In this document: positions 18,627 through 28,913 of the stretch, in pieces
Numbering within the stretch: the first letter of the stretch is position 1
How the letters are laid out: every line of letters begins with the position of its first letter
Assembly (NCBI GenBank): GCA_015654695.1
Contig: JAATGJ010000103.1
Coordinates: 1-64,000, forward strand
Direction of reading: 5' to 3'
DNA from: Chitinophagales bacterium
Lineage (GTDB): Bacteria; Bacteroidota; Bacteroidia; Chitinophagales; Chitinophagaceae
Length of the DNA stretch: 64,000 nt
Notes under the pieces: model-generated
What the model saw: only the letters and a program-made list of their open reading frames with translations
Told to the model about the DNA's origin: nothing
Databases searched by the model: none
Program-made: the position numbers and the translations under genes

Positions 18627-19208
18627 ATGATAGCATACCTGAAAGGCGATTTTGTTTATAAAAGCCCGGCTTTCGTGCAGGTTGACATACATGGTGTCGG
18701 CTACGAAGTACAGATCAGCCTGCATACTTATTCCAAAATACAAAACCTGGAGAAAGGTATTTTATATACCCACTTACTGATCCGGGAAGACGCACATATA
18801 TTATATGGCTTTTTTGATGTAGCTGAAAAAGAAATGTTTCAGTTGCTGATCGGTGTTTCAGGAATAGGCGCTTCTACCGCCCGCGTCATGTTGTCCTATA
18901 TGAAACCAGAAGAGCTTGCCCGGGCCATTGTACACTCTGATGTCCGGACGCTGGAAGGGATAAAAGGTATTGGAAAAAAGACCGCAGAAAGAATGGTATT
19001 GGAACTGCGTGACAAATTGGCCAAACTTCCTTTGGAAACAAATATTTCGCCTATGAAAAACAATACTTTGCAACAGGATGCGTTAAATGCCTTGACGGCT
19101 TTAGGCATCAACCGATTGGCGGCTGAACAGGCTCTGAATAAGATCCTTGTAAGTGAGCCAAACCTGCCGGTTGAAGAGCTAATCAAAAAAACACTTCGTA
19201 TCCTTTGA
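18627..19208 (+). CDS. ruvA: Holliday junction DNA helicase subunit RuvA
   Basis: 193 residues, standard length. RuvA binds the four-way junction and recruits the RuvB motor. The N-terminal OB-fold starts MIAYLKGDFVYKSPAFVQVD. The tandem helix-hairpin-helix motifs are visible as LLIGVSGIGASTARVML and LEGIKGIGKKTAERMV. The C-terminal RuvB-contact domain (QQDALNALTALGIN) is present. ruvB and ruvC are absent. The sprA gene follows after 37 bases on the same strand; ruvA next to sprA is a layout I recall from other Bacteroidota. Confidence 0.96.
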   Translation: MIAYLKGDFVYKSPAFVQVDIHGVGYEVQISLHTYSKIQNLEKGILYTHLLIREDAHILYGFFDVAEKEMFQLLIGVSGIGASTARVMLSYMKPEELARAIVHSDVRTLEGIKGIGKKTAERMVLELRDKLAKLPLETNISPMKNNTLQQDALNALTALGINRLAAEQALNKILVSEPNLPVEELIKKTLRIL

Positions 19209-19245
19209 TCCAATTTTACCAGAATTAATTTATTGTGAGATTAAT

Positions 19246-22200
19246 TTGAACTGTAAGACTGCCCATATCTTCCGTACGATGGTTGCTATTGCCATCCTAT
19301 TTACCCTTGCGTTGCAGGCTAATGCCCGGCATGACGGCAAGCCTTCTTTCTTTTCATTCAACCGCTTTTCTTACGATAACCCTGCTGCAGATTCTATTCC
19401 TTCATTACGTGACCGTTACGGTGATCCCTACAGCAACCCGAACAGGAATACTTTTGACTTCCGGGATACAGCATTCCTGAAACGTAAAATCGAATATGAC
19501 CCTAAAACGAAGCAGTATTATATTGTCGAAAAAATAGGGAACCAGTATTATCGTACCCCAACTTCTTTCTCCATGGAGGACTTTCTCCGCCTGCAGGGAA
19601 GAAAAGATGAAGAAGAATATTTCCGCAGAAGGTCGGCCATGCTGGCTAATATGAACCGCCGCATTTTTAAACCCAAATTCAAGACATCAAAAGACTGGTT
19701 CAACCGTATAGTAGGAACAGGCAAAGTGGAGATAAAACCTTCTGGTTATGTTGATATCCTGGCTGGCTACCAGGGACAGAATATCAAGAACCCGACCATT
19801 CCTGAAAGAGCCCGGAAAAACGGTGGTCTTGATTTTAATATGAATTCGCAACTCCAGGTGGATGCCAATATTGGTGATAAGCTAAAGTTGCCGATCAATT
19901 ATAATACGCTGGCCAATTTTGAATTTGAAAACCAACTGAATCTTAATTACCAGGGAAAAGATGATGAGATACTCAAGCAGTTTCAATTAGGTAACGTCAG
20001 CTTTACTTCTAAAGGGACATTAATTCCCGGTGCACAATCTTTATTTGGTATAAAAACACAGTTGCAGTTTGGTAAATTGTTTATCACCGGCATACTGGCC
20101 AATCAAAGGGCGCAACGTCAATCATTGGGGTTGGAAGGCGGATCAGCGACACAGATTTTTTCATTGAAGGCCGATGAATATGAAGAGAACCGTCACTTCC
20201 TGATGGCGCAGTTTTTCAGAAACAATTACAATACGGCAATGAAAGAATTGCCGATCGTCAACTCCACTGTTCAGATATTGCGTGTGGAAGTATGGGTTAC
20301 GAACCGCAATGTGGCGGCTACAACGGATACAAGGGATATTGTAGCGCTGATGGATCTTGGAGAAAATAGTCCTTACAATCCTAACTGGTCAACGGGTAAT
20401 ACAGATCCCAAACCTCATAATAATGCTAACAATCTTTACAGCAGGCTGTTCAATGATCCGAATGCCCGCAATTCTGCATTGGTACAAAGCGTATTGACAG
20501 GCCCGGGTTATGGTATGGCCCCCGTACAGGAGTATGAAAAAACCTATGCAAGAAAACTACAGTCATCAGAATATTACTTCAATCCGCAGATCGGTTTTCT
20601 TTCACTGAACCAGCCGCTGCAGCCGGAAGAAGTACTGGGTATAGCTTTTCAATATACTTACAACGGCCGGGTATTCCAGGTGGGTGAATTTTCACAGGAT
20701 GTACCGCCGGATACAAGTGGTACTTCGCAAAAAGTTTTGTTCCTTAAATTATTAAAAGCTACATCACAGCGTACCGGTCTTCCTATCTGGGAACTGATGA
20801 TGAAGAATGTTTATTCTGTAGGATTTGGCCAACTGGAACGCCAGGATTTTGACCTCAATGTTTCATATGAAGAACCAAGTCTTGGAGAAAAAAGATATTT
20901 GCCACCGCAGGATGTAATAGCGCAATACCAGGGCCAGCCGCTGATCTCCCAGGTAAATCTTGACCGGTTAAATAATCAAAACGATCCGCAGCAGGATGGC
21001 AAGTTTGACTTCCTGGAAGGATATACAGTTATATCTTCTATGAGCCGTATCATCTTCCCGGTGCTGGAGCCGTTTGGTCATGATCTTGATTATGTATATG
21101 CCGACCAGGCCACCCGCGACAAATATTTATATTACCCTTTGTATGATACCATAAAAGCTATTGCGCAGACATACGCCAACCTAAACCGCTTCAAGATATA
21201 CGGGCGGTCCAAGTCTGCTTCAACAGGTAACAGCGATTACCAGCTTGGGTTTAATATTCCCCGCGGTTCCGTGACAGTGACTGCTGGCGGACAAACCTTG
21301 CAGGAAAATGTTGACTATGAAATAAATTATGATCTCGGTACACTGCGTGTTACTAACCAGGCAATCATCAATTCGGGTGTGCCGGTGAATATACAATACG
21401 AGAACCAGGCGGCCTTTGCTATTCAGCAAAAGAATTTTATGGGCCTGCGGTTGGATTATATGGCCAATAAAAAATTAGCTCTCGGCGGTACTATCGTAAA
21501 ACTGGGAGAACGGCCATTCTTTATTAAGCAATCTTATGGTGATGATCCCGTCCGCAATGTTATGTACGGAGCGGATATTGATTATCGCAGCGACTGGCCA
21601 CGCCTGACTAAATTGTTAGATAAACTTCCTTTTTATTCTACCAAGGAAGTGTCATCCATCACAGCTTATGCAGAAGGGGCTTTGCTTAAACCCGGCCATG
21701 CGCCGCAGATAGGCAAGGGCGGTGCAGGGCAGGTTTATATTGATGATTTTGAAGGTACCCGTTCATCTATTGATCTCCGGTTTCCATTGATCAGCTGGAA
21801 CCTGGCTTCAACGCCGAAGTTATTTCCCGAGTCGTCATTTAGCAATGATCTTGCGTATGGATATAACAGGGCGAAAATAGCCTGGTATAATATTGAACCT
21901 GTATTGCAGGAAAAAAATAATAATAACAACCCGCTGCGTAATGACCCAACTGAATTATCAAAGCCAGAAACACGGCAGGTATTAAGAAGAGAGATTTTCC
22001 CGCAACAAACCAATGATTTCGGCCAGGGCCTGCTTACTACTTTCGATCTTGCTTTTTATCCCAAAGACAAAGGGCCGTATAATTATGAAACACGGGGAAC
22101 AAGAATTGATCCCAATGGGCGCTTGCTGAATCCCACACAAGCCTGGGGTGGTATCATGCGCAATATTGACCAGATAGATTTTGAAACAGGTAATATTGAG

Positions 22201-25200
22201 TATATCGAATTTTGGCTGCAGGATCCCTTTATCAAGAATACTGCAAATCCCAGCAACACAGGAAGACTATATTTTAACCTCGGCAATATTTCAGAAGATA
22301 TACTAAAAGATGGTAAGCGGGAATATGAAAATGGTTTGCGTACGCCAACTAATAATGCACCGGTGGATAATAATACGGTTTGGGGAAGGGTGCCTGCTAA
22401 TCCCCTGCAGGTAACCAATGCATTCAGTAATGAACCGGATGATCGCCAGTACCAGGATGTAGGACTTGATGGATTGACGGATGATGATGAGAGAACTAAA
22501 TTCAGTACCTACTTAGCCAGCCTGCCACCTGCGGCGGCTGCAAAAGCACAGGCAGATCCTTCCGCTGATAATTTTAAGCCTTACCGGGATGAATCGTATG
22601 ATGCAAGCAATGCAGGCATATTAAGAAGGTATAAAGATATTAATAACCCGCATGGCAATTCACCTATCGCGAATAACAACAGCCAGTTTGTAAATGCTTT
22701 TACCCAGTATCCTGACGCAGAAGAACTGAACCGGGATAATACATTGAATGAAGTAGAAGAATATTTTCAGTACAAAGTGGATATACAACCCAATATGTTT
22801 GTGGGTTCTAATTTTATCACTGATAAAAGACAGGTGCAATACAGGCCATTAGACAACTCCCCGGCCCGCACAGAGACATGGTACCTGTTCCGTATCCCGG
22901 TAAAAGATTTTGAAAGTAAAGTGGGTAATATCCCCGACTTTAAATCTATCCGCTTTCTCCGCATGTTTGCAACGGGTTTCGATGATTCGGTAGTGATGCG
23001 TTTTGGTAAACTGGAACTGGTACGTAATCAGTGGCGCAAATTCCAGTTTGATATTGATACTACGGGACAGTATGTTAAACTACCGGCTGTGGATCCCATT
23101 GAATTCAATACACTGGCGGTAAACCTGGAAGAGAATGATCAGCGCCAGCCAGTAAGATACGTAATACCTCCCGGCATAGACAGGCAGCAGCAGCTTAGTA
23201 ATAATAATGTACAATTATTCCTCAATGAACAATCACTGAGTATCCAGGCCTGTGGTTTGCAAAAAGGAGATACCCGTGGTGTATTTAAAACGATGAACCT
23301 TGATATGCGCCAGTATGGCAAGCTGCGCATGTTCATGCATGCGGAAGGAAGAAACAGCAATGACGCTATAAAGGATAATTCACTGACGGCTATTATACGG
23401 ATCGGTAATGACTTCCAGGGTAATTATTATGAGGTAAGGGTACCGCTGAAAAGAACCAACTGGGGAGAAACAGATAGTTTGAAGATATGGCCCGAAGAAA
23501 ATAATCTTGATTTTGACCTGGAAGAATTGAACAGCCTGAAACGGCGCAGGAATAACCAGGGATTTTCTCCTTCGCAGTATTATAAAGAAACTCTCGCCAA
23601 TGGGCGGTCATTCGCTATTCTCGGAAATCCTAATCTCGGGGAAGTAAGAGGTATGATGATGGCGATAGAAAACAGCCGTGATGAAACCGCCTGTACGGAA
23701 GTATGGTTTAATGAATTGCGGTTTTCTAATATTAATGAAAAAGGCGGCTGGGCCGCACTGGCCAGGATGGATATAAAACTGGCGGACCTCGGCGGTATTA
23801 CACTTTCCGGAACCGCTAAAAGCAGGGGCTTTGGTACACTGGAGCAAAGAGTGAATGAAAGGAGCCGCGAAGACATCTATACATTTGATCTGTCTGCGAA
23901 TATTGATGCAGGAAAGTTATTGCCAAAAAAACTGGGTATAACTATACCTTTCTATGGAGGTATCAGCCGTATAGCCAGCACTCCCCAGTATGATGCGCTT
24001 GACCTGGATATATTATTAGAAGATAAATTGAAAGATGCTCCCGGTAAATATGAAAGGGATTCTATCAAAAGCCTTTCGCAGGATGTCACCACTATAAAGA
24101 CGATCAACTTTACTAATGTAAAAAAAATAAAAACAGATGGTAAGAGACCTAAACCATGGAGCGTCTCTAATTTCGATTTCAATTATTCTTATATCATTAC
24201 AGAACGCCACAACCCGCTGATAGAAAATGATGAATTGCGGCGGACCCGCGGCGCGGTAGGATATAACTACGCCCCGCAGCCAAAATATCTTGAGCCTTTT
24301 AAAAAGATGATCAAATCAAAATCAAAATGGCTCACCTTTGTTAAGGATATTAATTTCAATTTTATTCCAACGCAATTGTCATTCAAAGCGGATGTATTCA
24401 GGCAATTCGGCGCCACCCGTGTGCGCAATATTGGCGGAGGACCGTATAAGATACCGGAGACCTACAACAAATATTTTACATTCGACCGCTTTTATATCCT
24501 GCAATGGAACCTTACCCGGTCCATTTCACTTGATTATACTGCTACCAATAATGCACGCGTAGATGAACCGTTTGGCCGTATTGATACCAAAACAAAAAAA
24601 GATTCTGTTCGTACCAATTTATTCAAAGGTGGCCGTAACACACAGTACCAGCAACAGGCAACACTGACATATAATGTGCCTACGCAAAAGATACCTTTTC
24701 TTGACTGGACAACACTCAGGGCTTCTTATGCGACAAGGTATAACTGGCTGGCTGCTTCATTACTGGCCCGTCGTTTTGGCAATACCATATCCAATACGCA
24801 AACAAAAACCATTAATGGTGAATTTAATTTTGAACAGCTTTACAGCAAATCAAGATTTCTGAGGGCTGTTAGCAGCGCACCGGCTGAGGGTGTAAAAAAA
24901 GATAACAAAGATGGAAAGAACGGCAAAGACGACAAGCAGGGGAAAGACGATAAGAATCCATCCGGGGACAAAGGCGATAAAAATACTAAACCATCTGTTG
25001 ACAAAATGGATGTGAAAACCGTCAATAATATTTCAGATTCAGCCTGGGCTAAAATGAGCCCCAAAGAAAAAAGAAAATTGAAGAAGGCGCTGCGAAAGAA
25101 ATTAAGAGAAGAGAAAAGAAAACTTAGGGAACAAAAGAAAAATACTCCCATGGAACTGGGCGGTGCGGTAAGATTTGCCGCTGGCCTGGCTACTTCATTA

Positions 25201-26589
25201 AAAAGAGTAGGTGTACAATATACAGAAGACTTTGGTACTAGTTTACCCGGCTATATGGATAGCACAAGATTTCTCGGTTCCAATTTCAAAAGCGGGCAGC
25301 CAGGATATGGTTTTATTTTTGGCAGGCAACCTGATACTAACTGGATCAATAGTTTTGGGTCAAAAGGATTGTTGTCAACGGATACGTTGCTGTCAGCTAT
25401 GATCCAGCAGCGCTATAACCAGCGTTTAAATATCACTGCGCAATTAAGTCCCTTCCGCGATTTTACCATTGATGTCAATTTCGATAAAACATTTGATAAA
25501 CAATATTCTGAACTGTACAAGGATACAAGTAAAATAGATAATGTGGGATTAACAAGGCTGAATCCTTATGCACTTGGCAGTTTCAGTATCAGTTATATTT
25601 CTTACCAGACATTGTTTCAGAAATTTGATCCGAATGTAATATCAGGAACGTTTAAAGAATTTGAAGCCAACAGGGTTTTGCTTTCACAAAGGCTGAAAGG
25701 TTTGAATCCCTATGCTACAGGTAACACGCAGGATGCAGATGGTTACTACCTGGGTTATGGACGCTATGCGCAGGATGTGGTCATACCTTCTTTTCTTGCG
25801 GCTTATACCGGGAAGGATCCCATGAAAGTAAAGCTGATAAAGAACAACAATCCAAAATTAAACTCTAACCCTTTTGCCGGGCTGATACCCAAACCTAACT
25901 GGACTGTTACTTACAATGGCTTGTCAAAAATTGCCGGGCTGGATAAAATATTCACGAATGTAACGATACGTCACGGGTACCACAGCACACTCAGCATGAA
26001 CAGTTTTAATACGGCGTTATTGTTCCAGGATCCGTTTCGTGTTGGTTATCCTTTTTTCCGGGACACGGCTACTGGTTCCAATAGTTATATCCCTTACTTC
26101 CTCGTACCCAATATCACTATACAGGAACAATTCGACCCGCTGATAGAAGTGGATATGACATTTACCAATCAACTGACAACAAGAATTGAATTCAGGAAGA
26201 GCCGTACATTAAGTTTGAGCTTAGTTGATTACCAGTTGTCAGAAAACCGTTCTACCGAAGTGACATTTGGTTTCAACTATCGTAAAAAAGGGATGCCCCT
26301 TATTAAGAAGATCGGTAAGATGAAACTGGATAATGATGTGACCTTCCGTTTTGATTTCAGCCTGCGGGATGATGCTACCGCCAATAGTAAACTTGACCAG
26401 GGAACATCTTTCGGCACAGCCGGTCAGAAAGTAATACGTATTGCTCCTTCTATAGATTATATACTGAACAAGAGAGTGAGTTTGAAATTCTATTTTGAGC
26501 AAAACCGTAACATACCGAAGATCAGCAACGCTTTCCCGATCACGAATACCAGGGCCGGGTTGCAGGTGAGGATATCACTGGCGCAATAA
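19246..26589 (+). CDS. sprA: T9SS outer-membrane translocon / gliding motility protein SprA
   Basis: 2447 residues, the size class of SprA/Sov, the giant beta-barrel that forms the exit channel of the type IX secretion system. The signal peptide is MNCKTAHIFRTMVAIAILF... ending QANA. The start is a TTG at 19246; the first ATG (19279, residue 12) would remove every positive charge from the signal peptide, so TTG is preferred. The long body is strand-rich with Bacteroidota SprA landmarks (GAGQVYIDDFEGTRSSIDLR near residue 825, repeated RxxxDYRPL-type segments). Residues about 1883-1965 are an unusually charged Lys/Asp/Gly-rich insertion rich in KDD/KGD and KRKLREEK words, which looks lineage-specific. 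The last strands (RISLAQ) end a barrel. It follows ruvA. Confidence 0.95.
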   Translation: MNCKTAHIFRTMVAIAILFTLALQANARHDGKPSFFSFNRFSYDNPAADSIPSLRDRYGDPYSNPNRNTFDFRDTAFLKRKIEYDPKTKQYYIVEKIGNQYYRTPTSFSMEDFLRLQGRKDEEEYFRRRSAMLANMNRRIFKPKFKTSKDWFNRIVGTGKVEIKPSGYVDILAGYQGQNIKNPTIPERARKNGGLDFNMNSQLQVDANIGDKLKLPINYNTLANFEFENQLNLNYQGKDDEILKQFQLGNVSFTSKGTLIPGAQSLFGIKTQLQFGKLFITGILANQRAQRQSLGLEGGSATQIFSLKADEYEENRHFLMAQFFRNNYNTAMKELPIVNSTVQILRVEVWVTNRNVAATTDTRDIVALMDLGENSPYNPNWSTGNTDPKPHNNANNLYSRLFNDPNARNSALVQSVLTGPGYGMAPVQEYEKTYARKLQSSEYYFNPQIGFLSLNQPLQPEEVLGIAFQYTYNGRVFQVGEFSQDVPPDTSGTSQKVLFLKLLKATSQRTGLPIWELMMKNVYSVGFGQLERQDFDLNVSYEEPSLGEKRYLPPQDVIAQYQGQPLISQVNLDRLNNQNDPQQDGKFDFLEGYTVISSMSRIIFPVLEPFGHDLDYVYADQATRDKYLYYPLYDTIKAIAQTYANLNRFKIYGRSKSASTGNSDYQLGFNIPRGSVTVTAGGQTLQENVDYEINYDLGTLRVTNQAIINSGVPVNIQYENQAAFAIQQKNFMGLRLDYMANKKLALGGTIVKLGERPFFIKQSYGDDPVRNVMYGADIDYRSDWPRLTKLLDKLPFYSTKEVSSITAYAEGALLKPGHAPQIGKGGAGQVYIDDFEGTRSSIDLRFPLISWNLASTPKLFPESSFSNDLAYGYNRAKIAWYNIEPVLQEKNNNNNPLRNDPTELSKPETRQVLRREIFPQQTNDFGQGLLTTFDLAFYPKDKGPYNYETRGTRIDPNGRLLNPTQAWGGIMRNIDQIDFETGNIEYIEFWLQDPFIKNTANPSNTGRLYFNLGNISEDILKDGKREYENGLRTPTNNAPVDNNTVWGRVPANPLQVTNAFSNEPDDRQYQDVGLDGLTDDDERTKFSTYLASLPPAAAAKAQADPSADNFKPYRDESYDASNAGILRRYKDINNPHGNSPIANNNSQFVNAFTQYPDAEELNRDNTLNEVEEYFQYKVDIQPNMFVGSNFITDKRQVQYRPLDNSPARTETWYLFRIPVKDFESKVGNIPDFKSIRFLRMFATGFDDSVVMRFGKLELVRNQWRKFQFDIDTTGQYVKLPAVDPIEFNTLAVNLEENDQRQPVRYVIPPGIDRQQQLSNNNVQLFLNEQSLSIQACGLQKGDTRGVFKTMNLDMRQYGKLRMFMHAEGRNSNDAIKDNSLTAIIRIGNDFQGNYYEVRVPLKRTNWGETDSLKIWPEENNLDFDLEELNSLKRRRNNQGFSPSQYYKETLANGRSFAILGNPNLGEVRGMMMAIENSRDETACTEVWFNELRFSNINEKGGWAALARMDIKLADLGGITLSGTAKSRGFGTLEQRVNERSREDIYTFDLSANIDAGKLLPKKLGITIPFYGGISRIASTPQYDALDLDILLEDKLKDAPGKYERDSIKSLSQDVTTIKTINFTNVKKIKTDGKRPKPWSVSNFDFNYSYIITERHNPLIENDELRRTRGAVGYNYAPQPKYLEPFKKMIKSKSKWLTFVKDINFNFIPTQLSFKADVFRQFGATRVRNIGGGPYKIPETYNKYFTFDRFYILQWNLTRSISLDYTATNNARVDEPFGRIDTKTKKDSVRTNLFKGGRNTQYQQQATLTYNVPTQKIPFLDWTTLRASYATRYNWLAASLLARRFGNTISNTQTKTINGEFNFEQLYSKSRFLRAVSSAPAEGVKKDNKDGKNGKDDKQGKDDKNPSGDKGDKNTKPSVDKMDVKTVNNISDSAWAKMSPKEKRKLKKALRKKLREEKRKLREQKKNTPMELGGAVRFAAGLATSLKRVGVQYTEDFGTSLPGYMDSTRFLGSNFKSGQPGYGFIFGRQPDTNWINSFGSKGLLSTDTLLSAMIQQRYNQRLNITAQLSPFRDFTIDVNFDKTFDKQYSELYKDTSKIDNVGLTRLNPYALGSFSISYISYQTLFQKFDPNVISGTFKEFEANRVLLSQRLKGLNPYATGNTQDADGYYLGYGRYAQDVVIPSFLAAYTGKDPMKVKLIKNNNPKLNSNPFAGLIPKPNWTVTYNGLSKIAGLDKIFTNVTIRHGYHSTLSMNSFNTALLFQDPFRVGYPFFRDTATGSNSYIPYFLVPNITIQEQFDPLIEVDMTFTNQLTTRIEFRKSRTLSLSLVDYQLSENRSTEVTFGFNYRKKGMPLIKKIGKMKLDNDVTFRFDFSLRDDATANSKLDQGTSFGTAGQKVIRIAPSIDYILNKRVSLKFYFEQNRNIPKISNAFPITNTRAGLQVRISLAQ

Positions 26590-26597
26590 GAATAATT

Positions 26598-28409
26598 TTA
26601 CAAAGAATCTTTTTTGGGAGGTGTCAATATTTTGAAAAAATCATTTTTCCATACTTCCGTATAGTGATGATTTTCTAAAAATTCATTTAATACACTGTCA
26701 CGGGGCGCATTTTTTTTGTGCCATGCTGAATCATAAAAAACAGGCTGCTCAGGCCAGTTGCCCGCATTGCCCACCGTCTTTTTCAATTGCTGAACTACGA
26801 CAGGCAGGATCTTTTTTTCTTCAAAAGATGTATTTAATTCTTCCCTGAATAACCCGGCTTCATAAAACCAGGGCATTGAATTTCGTAAATACGGCGTTGT
26901 TTCCGTCCAATAATGAAACAGGGGTATGGAATGGTAAGCAAGAACATACCCGCCGGGTTTTATATATTTTGAACTTTCATCCAGCAATTCATTTAGCAAT
27001 CCAGCTCTTTCTTTCGTTGTATAAATACCTTTCATGTATTTATTATTAATGGCATAATGCATGTCCATCCTGTTATGCTTATCAAAGAAGGGATAATAAT
27101 AAGAAAAATACAGGCAGGCTCCAACGCAGGTAATAACTGTGAATTTCCTTACTTGCTTCAATTGAGTGTCAGTAAACGAAAGGAGCGGGGGTAAGCTGAT
27201 ACTTTTACCCGCAAAAGCTAACCTGTCAATGGTGCGGATCTTAAACACGTAATCTATCGCTATGGGAAAAGAAAGCCAGAGCGAATATTTACCAACGGTA
27301 AACAGGCTGGCAGAGCTGCTGAAAGGATAGGTCATTAATATGAAACATCCTGCCAGGGACAAAAATTTTATATCCGTATTGGTGGTAGTGAAAAATAGCA
27401 GGAAAGTGGTAATTAAAATAAGGCCTGAAAAAAAGTACAATACAATTTCATTGTCAATTGTTCCTTTAAAGAACAAAAAGAATATACCCAAAACGATGCC
27501 ATAGCCGGCGATTTCAAATATCCATTTATTGTAAAAGATTCTTTTCCTGATAAAATTTGCAATAATGGCCACCACAGCTATTAATAACAATATAATGATG
27601 GTATATTTTGTGGCTGCAAAATAGGTGCCCAGGAAATTTTTTATCAGTACCATCGGGCCATAAAAACTTTCCTCACCGCCTTTCGACATTTTGGAAAGCA
27701 ATTTTATGGAATTAATAAATATATCCAGGTGGCCGATCACCTTCATGAAACCCAGGATAATCGCAGTCATAAAAATAAAACCGCCTCCAAAGGCGAGCGC
27801 CTGCCTGAACTGAACCTTAAAACTGTTTTTATTGTGATACCCATAATAGAATATGCCAATGCCAAGCCCTAAGGATAATATGTTGGGCAAACGGGTAAAC
27901 GTACATAGTGATACAAGCAAACCCGCTAAGAATATTTTTCCTGGTTTATTTTCTTTCAGGCCTGTAAACAGGTATAAAATAGTAAGAATATTGAATAGTG
28001 CAGACAGGTCGTTGTAGTGTATTTCTTTAAGATTGTTATTAATAAACAGGAGAACCATCAGCAACCCCAGTTTCAGATAACCCGGGTTCAGGTATCTCTT
28101 CAGCAGGTTATAGGTTATTATTATAGTAGAAGTGGTGACTAATACTCCCGCCAGCCGCATACCCCATATACCCAGTCCGTGAAATACATAATCAAAGGCT
28201 CCGGCAACAATACCTGAAAACCAGAACATAAAGTTGTACTGGGTGGCTTCAGGGTCTTTAAATATCTGCTGGTAAAAGGTGGCGTAGAATCCTTCATCTG
28301 AAAGATCTACTCCCTGGAAAATAAAAATGACCTGGTATAAAAAAAGGATAAAGAAAAAGACTTTTGTATTCATCCGTTCCAGGAAGATGGGTGGCGAATA
28401 AGTTGTCAT
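26598..28409 (-). CDS. GT-C fold integral membrane glycosyltransferase (PMT/ArnT-like)
   Basis: 603 residues with about ten or more hydrophobic segments in the first 420 residues and a soluble C-terminal domain of about 180 residues. The first periplasmic loop carries an acidic pair, DLSDEGFYATF (DE near residue 38), the usual catalytic signature of PMT/GT39-type enzymes that use polyprenyl-phosphate sugars. An alternative start (ATG at 28373, MNTKVFFFILF) would give a cleaner first TM segment. It stops 8 bases from the sprA stop (convergent), and its 5' end faces the sugar operon starting at 28914. The donor and acceptor cannot be read from sequence. Together with the neighbouring ArnC-like and ArnE/F-like genes an ArnT-type role is inferred. 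Confidence 0.75.
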   Translation of the reverse strand: MTTYSPPIFLERMNTKVFFFILFLYQVIFIFQGVDLSDEGFYATFYQQIFKDPEATQYNFMFWFSGIVAGAFDYVFHGLGIWGMRLAGVLVTTSTIIITYNLLKRYLNPGYLKLGLLMVLLFINNNLKEIHYNDLSALFNILTILYLFTGLKENKPGKIFLAGLLVSLCTFTRLPNILSLGLGIGIFYYGYHNKNSFKVQFRQALAFGGGFIFMTAIILGFMKVIGHLDIFINSIKLLSKMSKGGEESFYGPMVLIKNFLGTYFAATKYTIIILLLIAVVAIIANFIRKRIFYNKWIFEIAGYGIVLGIFFLFFKGTIDNEIVLYFFSGLILITTFLLFFTTTNTDIKFLSLAGCFILMTYPFSSSASLFTVGKYSLWLSFPIAIDYVFKIRTIDRLAFAGKSISLPPLLSFTDTQLKQVRKFTVITCVGACLYFSYYYPFFDKHNRMDMHYAINNKYMKGIYTTKERAGLLNELLDESSKYIKPGGYVLAYHSIPLFHYWTETTPYLRNSMPWFYEAGLFREELNTSFEEKKILPVVVQQLKKTVGNAGNWPEQPVFYDSAWHKKNAPRDSVLNEFLENHHYTEVWKNDFFKILTPPKKDSL

Positions 28410-28913
28410 AGTATGGTTTACAAACTCTAAACGTAATAAAATAAGTTGAATAATTCTAGGGTTTGGGCAAGGGGTGATTTTTCTTTATTCATAAAGAACA
28501 GGCAGCCCTCCTTAAATTATGAGGCAAATTGCCACTTAAAGGGATTAATCCTGTTTTTTAAACATAAATACCGGTAAATCAGCTTTTAGAAAGATTTTTT
28601 TTGCCCGAACTCTAAAAATTACGGAAATAATTATATTATTTTGCAGCAGCTAATTCGACTAATAGCCAACAGGTAAGGGAAAGAATCAACCGATAATTTC
28701 CCTGTTTAAAGCCAGAAATCCTTAGTACCCCAATGTTCTATCGTTTATCCCAATTATTTAAGTCCTTTTGTGCTGCGGAATCCCGGGTTGTATAGACCTG
28801 AGATGTGCTGTCTGGACGCTATTAAGCAGGAAAACCGGGAAACATTTGATTTACAGAGAGAATACTTCTGAAAACTATAAATCTTAAAGTAAAGTTTATA
28901 ATTTGTACGCACA
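28410..28913. other. Divergent intergenic region upstream of the sugar operon
   Basis: About 500 bases between divergent genes. No coding frame and no recognised RNA family was found. It must hold the operon promoter; a TATAATTTG at 28895-28903 is one base off the TAnnTTTG spacing and ends about 10 bases before the ATG at 28914. A leader RNA cannot be excluded. Confidence 0.4.

Noticed and set aside
28410-28913. Structured leader RNA or riboswitch before the sugar operon
   Set aside because: No convincing conserved fold or known motif could be seen by eye in this gap.
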